The translations under genes were made by a program, and so were the position numbers. Below are positions 7,709 through 15,487 of a stretch of DNA of 64,000 nucleotides, piece by piece. The notes below the pieces were generated by a model that did not search any database, was not told where the DNA came from, and saw only the letters and a program-made list of their open reading frames with translations. This DNA is from Altericroceibacterium spongiae (GTDB taxonomy: Bacteria > Pseudomonadota > Alphaproteobacteria > Sphingomonadales > Sphingomonadaceae): assembly GCF_003610805.1 (NCBI RefSeq), contig NZ_RAPF01000012.1, positions 1 to 64,000 of the forward strand. Reading direction: 5' to 3'. Every line of letters begins with the position of its first letter. Position 1 is the stretch's first letter.

Positions 7709-8506
7709 ATGTTAAATAAAATCACATTTCTCAGCAGTCTGATCTTTTCGCTGGCTGGCGCAAGTTCTGTCGCTGAAGCAAGCAATGTACTTGTTTTTGA
7801 TCGATCTCGGTCGGGCGAATTCCAGCTTCTTGTGCCAGGCGGGTCTCAGGCGCAGCAGGTCCAATCCGATCCCGAATTGCAGCAGGATTTTGAGGCTTTA
7901 GCTGCCCCGACCGACGCGGCATACCATACAATTGAAGTGCCTGTTTGGCTGAAGTCCAGATCTTCGCCCTTCACCCGATATGCAATAGGAAATGGTGCCG
8001 GTTGTGACCGGCCGCGTTATTATTTGCCCCACCCTTCGCTCTCTAGCGATGTCGAAAAACGAAGACAGTCTTTATACTGGTCGATGGTGGACGCTGCTTG
8101 TGAAGCTGGCGTGCCGGTTGAATTGTTCGATGCGCTTGTTGCGGCCGAAAGCGAATATAATGTTTCGGCAAAAAGCAGTGCCGGTGCCATCGGCCTTACG
8201 CAATTAATGCCGGGCACAGCACGTGAGCTGGGGGTTGTCGATCCCTATGACGCCGAACAGAATTTACGCGGTGGTGCCGAATATCTTGCAGAGCAGCTTG
8301 AAAGCTTTGGCGAATGGGATCTGGCACTCGGTGCCTATAATGCTGGTCCTGGACGTATCCGTGAATATGGCAAAGTTCCACCTTTCGCTGAAACTCAGAA
8401 ATATGTGAATTCGATCTTGAAGCGGATCGTAGCCGCCAGAAAAGCCAGCTTCTCCGCTCGCAGGATTACGATTGCCAGCAGCGGCGCTGAACTAAGACGG
8501 CCATAA
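7709..8506 (+). CDS. lytic transglycosylase (SLT domain)
   Basis: A 265-residue exported enzyme that would cleave peptidoglycan to open a path for the transfer apparatus, the role of VirB1-like proteins. A signal peptide (about residues 1-25, ending near SVAEA) is followed by a linker and a C-terminal SLT domain: ALVAAESEYN contains the catalytic glutamate, and SSAGAIGLTQLMP and GAYNAGPGR are the classic SLT motifs. CGGAG upstream supports ATG 7709. Its last 15 bases overlap the convergent small membrane gene. It is separated from the main transfer operon by the replication block, so the link to conjugation is inferred. Confidence 0.9.
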   Translation: MLNKITFLSSLIFSLAGASSVAEASNVLVFDRSRSGEFQLLVPGGSQAQQVQSDPELQQDFEALAAPTDAAYHTIEVPVWLKSRSSPFTRYAIGNGAGCDRPRYYLPHPSLSSDVEKRRQSLYWSMVDAACEAGVPVELFDALVAAESEYNVSAKSSAGAIGLTQLMPGTARELGVVDPYDAEQNLRGGAEYLAEQLESFGEWDLALGAYNAGPGRIREYGKVPPFAETQKYVNSILKRIVAARKASFSARRITIASSGAELRRP

Positions 8507-8767
8507 TTTATCAAAGCCGATATCTGCCGCAAAATAGACTGCGATTGCGATAATCACGGGTGCGCCTTTGAAATAATTGATTTGCCAGCGTAACCAAAGG
8601 CGTGGAATAAGCAGGGCGAGGCCTGTCCATGATGATATGTCCGGTGCGAAATTACCGACATGCAAATCATAAATCGTGATTGTGAGAGCCAAAACGCTGC
8701 ACAGCAAGGCTAACAGTCCTACTGCGATGTAGAGGGCTGTCCATGCCATGATGGTTTCTTGTGGCAT
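8492..8767 (-). CDS. small membrane protein, 91 aa
   Basis: Unrecognised protein with two or three hydrophobic segments (residues about 8-30 and 45-60, plus VIIAIAVYFAADIGF near 70-85). Its ATG at 8767 overlaps the stop codon of the replication initiator gene, so the two are likely translated together. An internal ATG at 8749 (MAWTALY) is an alternative start. Function unknown. Confidence 0.6.
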   Translation of the reverse strand: MPQETIMAWTALYIAVGLLALLCSVLALTITIYDLHVGNFAPDISSWTGLALLIPRLWLRWQINYFKGAPVIIAIAVYFAADIGFDKLWPS

Positions 8768-10131
8768 TATCGACCTCTTTCAAAATTAACTGCTTTGCAG
8801 CGTGCATATAGGCTGTGCCCAAGATTGCACTCTCCCTGGGCCGAGCGCCTGACAAGGCTTTGCATATATTTATCCGGTGAAGAGTGAATAGTTCCTTGAG
8901 AGAGACGTTCTCCTGTAAGAAGGGCGCAAATGATAGCCGCCTCTGGACCAAGCAGCTTTGCAGCAAATATCGCTGTTTCTGTTGAAACTGCGCTCATTTT
9001 GCAAATGTCGTGGAGTAATCTGGCATTTGGGCCAGCGTGAGAATGAATGAAACCTCTTATGAATGGGAACACCTTTTCAATATCAGTCCATTTGAAGCCT
9101 GATCGTATGAGGCCGTAGCTATCCTCCTGGTTGTTGGCTGAAGTTTTGTCCCGGCCTCCCCTTTCTGAACCCTCTGATGAGCCATTGAACTTGTGTTCTT
9201 TATGAGTGGTAGTGTGGTACTGCACATTTTGGTTCACCCTACTGCACATTTCTGTCGCTGCCGGATTGTCTGTGAAAGCTTCGCCTGAGTTTTCGCTCAG
9301 TTGTTTTTCGGCTGCTTGGTGTAATGCAAGGGACTGCCTGTGCAGTATCTCAAGCTCCGAGATTGCTTTGGGTGTTATTCTGACCGCCAGGTTTCGTCGA
9401 CGGGCGCATATGGTTTGCTGCGCTGACATCGTGTTTTCGGCCCATGCCAACTCATTTGCGATAGGCCGCATAAGCGACCTGATCGAGCTGGTGATGTTGG
9501 TGATTTCTGAACAAAGCAGCCTATGTTTCTCGATCAGATTGCGCTCTGTTTCGCGCAACTCGTCGAGACTGTCGAGCATTAAGACAATCGGAGCGAGCGA
9601 CCAACCGGAGGTTTTGTTGTGACTCGCAGAGACCTTGTAACGCCGGTGGCCATTACCTCTGGCATTATGGGGGACAATGAGTCCCCAGGCTCTGAGCAAC
9701 GCAAATTCACGTGATGGGCGTTGTACTCCAAAGGTGACGCGCATTGTGTCGTCGCTGGCGCCGATGACTGGACCGGTCTTGCTGGTCCAGTCGGCCGGAT
9801 TGGCACACATGCGCACCAGCTGATAACACCGACGCCAGACGCGTTTCGGAATTTCCAGCGTCACCGGCGGGTAGTCAGTGAATTGTGCGAAGGCTTTGAT
9901 AGCGCGCGAACGTAGTTTTTCACCATCAGCCTTACGTGTCGCCTCAGGATTGTTTCGCAGGCGCATGGCCTTAGCTACGGATGCTTCCCATTGGGCAACC
10001 CGTAGCGCATCACCGCGTAAAGCGAGACAATCATCAATAGAAAAACAGTCGTGCTTTATCAGCGACATGGACTCGATGAGGCCACCTATTGAACGGCTGT
10101 CATGGCGACGTGATGCGATCTGTTGATCCAT
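8767..10131 (-). CDS. RepC-like plasmid replication initiator
   Basis: A 454-residue protein with the two-part layout of alphaproteobacterial RepC initiators, which bind the plasmid origin and start replication. The N-terminal part contains a winged-helix-like stretch (VTFGVQRPSREFALLRAWGL, then GWSLAPIVLML). The C-terminal part (KWTDIEKVFPFIRG, then SPDKYMQSLVRRSAQGEC) resembles the RepC end SPGGYLRDLTRKAERGEF. The middle is charged and probably helical or disordered. AGGGAGTGAG precedes ATG 10131. There is no repA or repB directly upstream; instead a CopG-like gene and a structured leader precede it. The family call rests on remembered motifs. Confidence 0.72.
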   Translation of the reverse strand: MDQQIASRRHDSRSIGGLIESMSLIKHDCFSIDDCLALRGDALRVAQWEASVAKAMRLRNNPEATRKADGEKLRSRAIKAFAQFTDYPPVTLEIPKRVWRRCYQLVRMCANPADWTSKTGPVIGASDDTMRVTFGVQRPSREFALLRAWGLIVPHNARGNGHRRYKVSASHNKTSGWSLAPIVLMLDSLDELRETERNLIEKHRLLCSEITNITSSIRSLMRPIANELAWAENTMSAQQTICARRRNLAVRITPKAISELEILHRQSLALHQAAEKQLSENSGEAFTDNPAATEMCSRVNQNVQYHTTTHKEHKFNGSSEGSERGGRDKTSANNQEDSYGLIRSGFKWTDIEKVFPFIRGFIHSHAGPNARLLHDICKMSAVSTETAIFAAKLLGPEAAIICALLTGERLSQGTIHSSPDKYMQSLVRRSAQGECNLGHSLYARCKAVNFERGR

Positions 10132-10196
10132 TTACTCACTCCCTAGCAGGAGCAGCATTTCAGACAGCAGGCATCGCCGCGAAAATCGCGATGAGA

Positions 10197-10225
10197 CTTG
10201 CAAATTATCGAAACTGGACTAGAAA
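10197..10225 (+). promoter_or_regulatory. candidate promoter for an antisense RNA in the rep leader
   Basis: CTTGCA at 10197-10202 and TAGAAA at 10220-10225 with 17 bases between them, reading against rep. It would drive transcription into the terminator at 10326-10351. Confidence 0.4.
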
Positions 10226-10231
10226 GGATTT

Positions 10232-10351
10232 GGATTTTTTGGACTTTGTTTGCCTTTTGGCTTTCCTTTCGGTTTTCCTTTCGGTTTCCTTCAGGCTTTC
10301 CTTTCTAGTCCGGCTTCTCATAGGGCCCAGGCATTGCCTGGGTCTTTTTTT
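10232..10351 (+). ncRNA. candidate counter-transcribed RNA upstream of rep
   Basis: Inferred transcript of about 120 nt, antisense to the rep leader, from the candidate promoter above to an intrinsic terminator. The same DNA holds a 12-bp perfect inverted repeat (10216-10227 and 10300-10311) and TTTCCTTTCGG direct repeats. Antisense RNAs at this position control copy number in repABC and pMV158-type plasmids. No expression data are available here. Confidence 0.45.
10326..10351 (+). terminator. intrinsic terminator, plus strand, opposite the rep leader
   Basis: CCCAGGC/GCCTGGG stem with a 3-nt loop, followed by TCTTTTTTT. No protein gene lies upstream on this strand, so it most likely ends a small RNA. 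Confidence 0.75.
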
Positions 10352-10539
10352 GTCTGAAGTGCTGATCTCCCTAAATCATAGTGCAGGCCGAAGCTCTGCG
10401 TTGCATGAACGCGCAAGCGGACACACGGCAACGCCGCGCAAAACGCTTGCGCGCGAAAAAAAGACTTGTTATAGGGAAGCGGAAATTGAAGTTTGTCTTG
10501 CGCGTCCTATGCAAGTACCGCTTCCCAAATTGAGAGAAA
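10352..10539. other. structured noncoding segment between rep leader and CopG-like gene
   Basis: Contains two perfect inverted repeats (CGCGCAAGCG near 10409 with its complement near 10443, and GGGAAGCGG at 10474 with its complement at 10520) and a second possible plus-strand promoter, TTGCGC at 10447-10452 with TATAGG at 10470-10475. A second regulatory RNA is possible. Confidence 0.35.
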
Positions 10540-10565
10540 GGTCCGGCGGCAACCGGGCCTTTTTC
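10540..10565 (+). terminator. second plus-strand terminator
   Basis: GGTCCGG/CCGGGCC stem with one mismatch, followed by TTTTT. It also lies just after the minus-strand stop codon at 10571 and may work in both directions. Confidence 0.6.
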
Positions 10566-10570
10566 GTTTT

Positions 10571-10792
10571 TTAACTCATTGATACCGCTCCTGCTTCCGG
10601 GCGTTGCTGCGAAAGCTGTTTGAGTTTCGAAGCGAGCAAGCGAGAAATCACGGCATCGCGCGATTCTTCCCCAAGTTTCAGGTCGTCGATTTGCTTGATA
10701 ATGTCCTTTTCCAGCCAGACTTCGAGCGGCCGAAAGCCCGCATCTCTGCGCTTTTGGCGGAGTGTAGCGACATATTGCTGGCGTTGTGACAT
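10571..10792 (-). CDS. ribbon-helix-helix (CopG-like) protein
   Basis: A 73-residue protein whose middle (RPLEVWLEKDIIKQIDDLKL, then GEESRDAVISRLLA) fits the beta-strand/helix/helix pattern of ribbon-helix-helix repressors, which dimerise and bind palindromic operators. It lies upstream of rep in the same direction, with a plus-strand RNA candidate between them, the order of copG, RNA II and repB in pMV158-type plasmids. It is therefore probably a copy-number repressor; this is inference from fold and position. ATG 10792 is chosen because AGAGGT lies 9 bases upstream; a longer frame reaches 10849. Confidence 0.65.
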   Translation of the reverse strand: MSQRQQYVATLRQKRRDAGFRPLEVWLEKDIIKQIDDLKLGEESRDAVISRLLASKLKQLSQQRPEAGAVSMS

Positions 10793-10867
10793 GATCGGTT
10801 TGACCTCTTGCGGGGACGGAATCGAGCTTACTAGGAAGCATAGTTTCAAACATATTGCATTAGAAAT

Positions 10868-11344
10868 TTATGCGAAGCCTGGCAGATCATCGTTTTGGCG
10901 GCGCATATGGTGGTCAAGCAGGAGCTTTTTATTCTTGCCGGCCAGCGCTTTAGCCTGCCGGGTAGGCAAAGGCTCGATTCTGCCTTGCGTTGCTGAATGT
11001 AGATCGATGAGCATGGCCGCGAATTCAGCCGTAAGATTCGAAAGCGTTTCGCATGTAGCGTTGAAATAGCTTTGCGGGCAATCGAGAGTGCTTACTGCAA
11101 GAAATGCTCGGATTTTATCTATTCCCAAATAACTTTGAATTGCCTCCAATTCAGCAAGAGACAATGCTCCGGATGTTATTTTCTTTTCGAAAGATCTGAA
11201 CACTCGTTCGGATATCACCCCATCGCGCCATAACTGCCTGCGCGAAACCTTCTTTTCCGTCATGACTTTGTCGATGATGTAAAAAAGCCCGCTTTCGACA
11301 GGAGAATTACTTCCTTGAATCGAATCATATTTGCGCGCTGCCAT
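10868..11344 (-). CDS. hypothetical protein, possible HTH regulator, 158 aa
   Basis: Residues about 20-75 (FYIIDKVMTEKKVSRRQLWRD, then ERVFRSFEKK, then LSLAELEAIQSYLG) have the spacing of a Cro/C1-type helix-turn-helix, but the match is weak. The C-terminal half is helical and unrecognised. It shares the minus-strand direction of the replication block, about 75 bases upstream of the CopG-like gene. Function unknown. Confidence 0.55.
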   Translation of the reverse strand: MAARKYDSIQGSNSPVESGLFYIIDKVMTEKKVSRRQLWRDGVISERVFRSFEKKITSGALSLAELEAIQSYLGIDKIRAFLAVSTLDCPQSYFNATCETLSNLTAEFAAMLIDLHSATQGRIEPLPTRQAKALAGKNKKLLLDHHMRRQNDDLPGFA

Positions 11345-11416
11345 GGCGTATGCGCCTCCACCCTGCTAATACAAGCTAGGACATAATTTCTTATAGTGAT
11401 AAAAGTCAATGGGCTT

Positions 11417-11767
11417 TTAATTATGCTCGCGGATGGTGAGCAACGCGGAATAAACTGCCAGCTCGCGCCATGAGCGGCTGTGAATGTGTGATTCCAATAT
11501 CGCTCGGTTGGGTTCAATCGATGCCACGAGATCAGATGGAACTTTGATGAGCACGTAATTATCGCCATCGACGGGCATCATTGTTTTGAGCATGTCGATG
11601 CAATTAAGGTCTATCGGCAGGCCTCTTTGTAAAACATCCATGAGAACAGTATGAAACTTCTGAATGCGTTTGGTTTGGATGCTCGCTATTCGCGTAGCAT
11701 CGAGAATGTGTAAGAAGGCTTCATCATTGAGATATATTCGATGGATGACGTGTCCGGATTTGGTCAT
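11417..11767 (-). CDS. hypothetical protein, 116 aa
   Basis: Unrecognised soluble protein starting MTKSGHVIHRIYLNDEAF. ATG 11767 is the first ATG; a TTG at 11842 would add 25 residues but neither has a good ribosome-binding site. Its upstream region contains the five 22-bp repeats at 11909-12018, so it could encode the factor that binds them, by analogy with divergent regulator and operator pairs. No DNA-binding motif is obvious. Confidence 0.5.
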   Translation of the reverse strand: MTKSGHVIHRIYLNDEAFLHILDATRIASIQTKRIQKFHTVLMDVLQRGLPIDLNCIDMLKTMMPVDGDNYVLIKVPSDLVASIEPNRAILESHIHSRSWRELAVYSALLTIREHN

Positions 11768-11908
11768 TATTTTCGCATTCGTCCGATAACGATGAATTGA
11801 CTGAGGGTCGCTATAGAGAAAGTTGTTGGGTGCAGCTTGCAACTGCGGTGGCCCAGAATCCCTTCCTAACCGGCTCGCATCTTATCCGGATTACCTCGTG
11901 AACGCCAT

Positions 11909-12018
11909 GTATGTACGAAACGTACACACGGTATGGACAAATCGCACACACCGTATGTACGAAACGTCCACACAGTATGGACAAATCGTACACACGGTAT
12001 GGACAAAACGTCCACACA
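11909..12018. repeat. five tandem 22-bp dyad repeats (iteron or operator array)
   Basis: Units start at 11909, 11931, 11953, 11975 and 11997, each exactly 22 bp, two helical turns. Each begins GTATG and ends CACAC plus one base. The core is TGKACNNNNNGTMCA, a perfect dyad in units 1 and 5 and imperfect in the others. The array lies between the minus-strand gene at 11417 and traA. Confidence 0.9.
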
Positions 12019-12165
12019 TTACTGTAAACAATCCGAAATAGATTATTTATTGACGGTATAGTGCGCGAAATGGCCGTATCGGTATTGTGATTTCGGCCAA
12101 TACTTCATCTCATTATATGCGGCGGGCCAATAGGGGTGCGTCGTTGATTATTCAATGAGGTGAAT
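12019..12165 (+). promoter_or_regulatory. leader of the transfer operon
   Basis: AT-rich start, then GTATTG at about 12080 pairing with CAATAC about 10 bases later. GAGG at 12157-12160 is the traA ribosome-binding site. No clear sigma-70 promoter could be chosen; transcription presumably starts in or just after the 22-bp repeats. Confidence 0.4.
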
Positions 12166-12528
12166 ATGCAACTTGCAAAAAAAATGCCCAGTGCATTGGC
12201 GTCTTTCGGCGCGAACAACGGGGCAATGAAGAACGCCGGAAAGAGTCTGGCGCTCGGCGCAGCGGTGGGTGCGGTAGCGCTTGCCATGGGTGTCGATGCC
12301 GCGATGGCGGGGGCAGACACGACCTTCGACACTGCTTTGACGCAGTTCACCAGCTTCCTGGAAGGTTCGGGCGGCAAAGTCATTACCGTGCTGTCGTTTG
12401 CCACTGGTGTGGTGGCTCTCGCCTCGGGTAAATTCTCGCTGAGCCAGGTGGCGGTTCCGGTCGGTGTTGGCGTCGCTGCCGGCACGGGTGTTCCGATCGT
12501 GACCTCCACGGTCACGGCGACGATTTGA
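12166..12528 (+). CDS. traA: F-type prepilin TraA
   Basis: Pilin subunit of the conjugative pilus. The 120-residue precursor has a long basic leader (MQLAKKMPSALASFG, then NAGKSLALGAAVGAVALAMG) ending at an AMAG signal-peptidase-like site near residue 50. The mature part has two hydrophobic segments (VITVLSFATGVVALASG and VAVPVGVGVAAGTGVPIVTS) around a short charged loop, as in F pilin. It is the first gene of the transfer operon. ATG 12166 is preferred over an in-frame GTG at 12160 because GAGG lies 5 bases before it. Confidence 0.88.
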   Translation: MQLAKKMPSALASFGANNGAMKNAGKSLALGAAVGAVALAMGVDAAMAGADTTFDTALTQFTSFLEGSGGKVITVLSFATGVVALASGKFSLSQVAVPVGVGVAAGTGVPIVTSTVTATI

Positions 12529-12596
12529 TCGCCGCAATCTAGCAGGCAGGGTGCGACTGATCCCCCTGGTCGCACCCTCACTTTCTGAGGCGGCTT

Positions 12597-12881
12597 ATGA
12601 ACGAATACACAATCCTAAAGCATTTGGATGATCCTGAACTAATCGGTCTTTGGACATTTGATGAATTCCTCGTCATGTCGGTTCCGTTTTTCGTGGGTAT
12701 TATTTCGGGTCACGTCGTAATCGGTATTGGCATTTCAATGTTGTCTTGGTTCGGATATCGCAAAATCAGAGCCGGTCGTGAAATAAGATGGATCATACAT
12801 TATGGCTACTGGAATCTTCCGGGTGGTTTCTTCGGATTGAAAATCGTTCCTCCCTCTCATTTTCGCGTGATGGCAGGATAG
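12597..12881 (+). CDS. traL: pilus assembly protein TraL
   Basis: Small inner-membrane protein of the F-type secretion core. The 94 residues match TraL: LDDPELIGLWTFDEF, a double membrane segment at about residues 25-55 (VPFFVGIISGHVVIGIGISMLSW in part), and a basic tail with GYWNLP. It sits directly after traA and one base before traE. Confidence 0.9.
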   Translation: MNEYTILKHLDDPELIGLWTFDEFLVMSVPFFVGIISGHVVIGIGISMLSWFGYRKIRAGREIRWIIHYGYWNLPGGFFGLKIVPPSHFRVMAG

Positions 12882-12882
12882 T

Positions 12883-13449
12883 ATGGAATCGTCTTCTGCA
12901 TATGAGCAAAGCCAAAGGTTTCTGCGTCAACGCAACCTGATGGTTATTGTTACCTTAGCCCTCGCGATAGTGTCGGTGATCCTGCTCGTTGTCGCGTTCA
13001 ATCGTGACCGGGAGGTTATTCTTCAGCCGATAGCGCCACGAGAAATGTCGCTATCAAGCAAAGGTGTATCCCGCGATTACCTTGAAGCTGTAACGCGCGA
13101 CACAGCCCAGCTAGCGCTTAATCGTTCACCGGAAACACTGAAATACTGGATGGAGAGCCTGCTCGCCATAACAGCGCCGTCAGCGCGCGGTGACTTGCAA
13201 ACGAAGCTTTTGAAGATCTTCGAAGAGCAAAACGGCTCGCAGATCACCCAGTTTCTTACAATCGACTGGATCGACGTCGATCCGGAAACACTGACGAGCC
13301 AGGTCGGTGGTGTTCTGCACACAGTTGTCGCTGACAAGGAAGTGAGCCGAGATCACCGCGTTTTCGAATTTTCTTGGAAATACTCAGGCATGACTTTGAA
13401 ACTCACCAGTTTTGGCGTGCTTGTCGATGATGAAGGCGACAAATCATGA
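12883..13449 (+). CDS. traE: transfer protein TraE
   Basis: VirB8-like inner-membrane component of the F-type channel. The 188 residues show the TraE layout: short cytoplasmic N-terminus, one membrane helix at about residues 20-42, then a periplasmic domain with REMSLSSKGVSRDYLEAVTRD. Its stop codon overlaps the traK start (ATGA), indicating coupled translation. Confidence 0.9.
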   Translation: MESSSAYEQSQRFLRQRNLMVIVTLALAIVSVILLVVAFNRDREVILQPIAPREMSLSSKGVSRDYLEAVTRDTAQLALNRSPETLKYWMESLLAITAPSARGDLQTKLLKIFEEQNGSQITQFLTIDWIDVDPETLTSQVGGVLHTVVADKEVSRDHRVFEFSWKYSGMTLKLTSFGVLVDDEGDKS

Positions 13450-14180
13450 ACGTCCCTTTCAGGCTGACTATCGGGCTAATCGCCATGGTCGTTTCTTCTG
13501 CGTCTTATGCAGACCAGACCATAGATGCGGTTGATAATGGCGAGGTAAAATGCGTTGCATCAAAGGATGATTTAACGCGCTTTTCTCTTGAGGGAGATCA
13601 GTTTGCGGCTGTTTCCAAGGTGTCGGCCAATAATCCATCGCAGGATTTTGACGTCGTAAACGAACCGACGCGCGGTGATATCTATGTGTCGGTTCCGGCC
13701 AGCTATACGCGCCCGGCGATCAGTTTCTTCGGCACGACATCAAAGGGATACGTCTATAAGTTTGTTTGCGCGGTATCTGCTACAGGCGCAGAGCAGGTTT
13801 TCATCAAAAACAAGATGGAGGTCGCGCGGCCGAAAGAACATCTGGCCATTGCCCCGCAACTGCCGCTTAAAGATCAGGCAGCGGATTTGATTAAAGCGAT
13901 GTTCGCGCAGCGTGTTGTTGATGGTTATGACATCGTCGATGAGCTGCGAGCCCCGGTTAATGTGGGGAATCTGAAAGTTCAGCTCGTATCGGAATATCGC
14001 GGCCTTGTGCTCGACGGCAAGGTTTTACGCGTCACCAATACAGGTGAAGACCCCGTCACGCTCGAAGACAGGCTTCTTGTGCCTGAAGGCGCAGTGGCCG
14101 TCGCAATCTCAAATAATCAACTGGCGAAGGGCCAAACCACGGGAGCCTATGTCGTAGTACCAGGCGGAGAATTCCAATGA
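13446..14180 (+). CDS. traK: secretin-like outer-membrane component TraK
   Basis: VirB9-like protein that, with TraV and TraB, forms the channel across the outer membrane. The 244 residues begin with a signal peptide ending at about SSASYA (residue 22). The mature protein is beta-rich, with the C-terminal EYRGLVLDGKVLRVTN segment typical of TraK. The start overlaps the traE stop and the end overlaps the traB start. Confidence 0.9.
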   Translation: MNVPFRLTIGLIAMVVSSASYADQTIDAVDNGEVKCVASKDDLTRFSLEGDQFAAVSKVSANNPSQDFDVVNEPTRGDIYVSVPASYTRPAISFFGTTSKGYVYKFVCAVSATGAEQVFIKNKMEVARPKEHLAIAPQLPLKDQAADLIKAMFAQRVVDGYDIVDELRAPVNVGNLKVQLVSEYRGLVLDGKVLRVTNTGEDPVTLEDRLLVPEGAVAVAISNNQLAKGQTTGAYVVVPGGEFQ

Positions 14181-15478
14181 TGCTCTTCAAAAAGGGTAAA
14201 GGGAAAGAAGATAGAGCCCCGGCTCCTGAAGTTGACGGGGTTGGGCTGGACGGTTCGATCAAGAGAAATGTCGCTGAAGACAGGAAACAGCGGCTGCTGC
14301 TCTATGGTGGTGGCGGTGCTTTGCTTGTTGTGGCGATGCTCTGGGCTTTCAGCGGTAGCGATGAAGATGAGGGCATAGAGGAAGCTGAAGGCAAGGCGCA
14401 GGTATCAACAGATGCGATCATGAATCGCCAGGTGATGAACCAGAATTGGATGAGCCGCTATGACTCAGTCATTGGCGATCATGACAACCGTATCAAGAGT
14501 GTCGAGCATACCACTGGTGAAATCGATGAACTTCAAAACGAAATCGATGCACTTCGCCAGGAAAAGCAGGACATGGTTTCCGACGGCACGCGCGTTTTTG
14601 AAGCCTATGAGCGCGAAAACGCGAAGCTAAAGCAAGAGCTCGAAGCCGCAAAAACTTCCCCTCAGGGCGGCGCGCCCGGACCGGCGCAAGCTGCAGCCGC
14701 AGCAGGCATTGCACCGGGCGCCGTTGGTCAGCAGGCAGCGCCGATCCGAAAAGAGGTAAAGCTCGTAAAATTCAGTGGTTCGACCGGCACTGCAAACCGG
14801 ATCGATGCAAAAGACGGCAGTACGAGTTTCACTGACAGCCCGAACTATTTGCCGCCGAATTCTATTGCGGCGGCCAAGGTTATCGTGGGTGTTGACGCTG
14901 CGACGAATGTCCGCAGTCAAACTGATCCATTGCCCGTTGTCCTGCGTATTACAGGCCCGGCGCGATCGGTATATGATGAAGGCAAGCTTCTTCGCACGCG
15001 CATTGATGGCTGCATGGTAAATGGGGCAGCGCAGGGCGATCTGTCATCGGAAAAAGTCTATGTCCGTTTGCAACGGATGACCTGCCGCCAAGCTGGCGGT
15101 CGGATTGCTGTCTCCGAGGTTAAAGGCTTTATTGCGTTTGGCGGTAAGGTTGGCGTTCGTGGCAAAGTTGTCAGCCGGGAAGGTGGCTTGATCGGGCAGG
15201 CATTTCTTGCCGGGCTCGCAGGCGGTTTTGGTCGAGGCTTCTCGGCGAACACAAACTCGGTTTTTAGCGGCACTAATGTCTCGGTCGATGGCAAGCGTGA
15301 CAAGCTATCGACCAGTGACATTCTGGAAGGCGGTATCGGTGAGGGTATCGCCACCGCCGGGGACCAGGTTTCCGAATATTTGATCGAGCGCGCTGAACAA
15401 TATCAGCCTGTCATTGAGATGCCCACCGGAGCCGATGTCGAGGTGGTGTTCCTCGATGGTGTCTTCATTCAAAATTGA
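14177..15478 (+). CDS. traB: transfer core protein TraB
   Basis: VirB10-like protein spanning from the inner membrane to the TraK/TraV ring. The 433 residues comprise a cytoplasmic basic segment, a membrane helix at about 38-56 (LLLYGGGGALLVVAMLWAF), a coiled coil at about 100-155, an alanine/proline-rich linker, and a C-terminal beta domain with GFIAFGGKVGVRGKVVSREG. Length and order fit TraB of F-type systems. Confidence 0.92.
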   Translation: MMLFKKGKGKEDRAPAPEVDGVGLDGSIKRNVAEDRKQRLLLYGGGGALLVVAMLWAFSGSDEDEGIEEAEGKAQVSTDAIMNRQVMNQNWMSRYDSVIGDHDNRIKSVEHTTGEIDELQNEIDALRQEKQDMVSDGTRVFEAYERENAKLKQELEAAKTSPQGGAPGPAQAAAAAGIAPGAVGQQAAPIRKEVKLVKFSGSTGTANRIDAKDGSTSFTDSPNYLPPNSIAAAKVIVGVDAATNVRSQTDPLPVVLRITGPARSVYDEGKLLRTRIDGCMVNGAAQGDLSSEKVYVRLQRMTCRQAGGRIAVSEVKGFIAFGGKVGVRGKVVSREGGLIGQAFLAGLAGGFGRGFSANTNSVFSGTNVSVDGKRDKLSTSDILEGGIGEGIATAGDQVSEYLIERAEQYQPVIEMPTGADVEVVFLDGVFIQN

Positions 15479-15487
15479 GGTCTTCCG

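Noticed and set aside
11909-12018. CRISPR array
   Set aside because: The five 22-bp units are contiguous with no spacers, so this is a tandem operator/iteron array.
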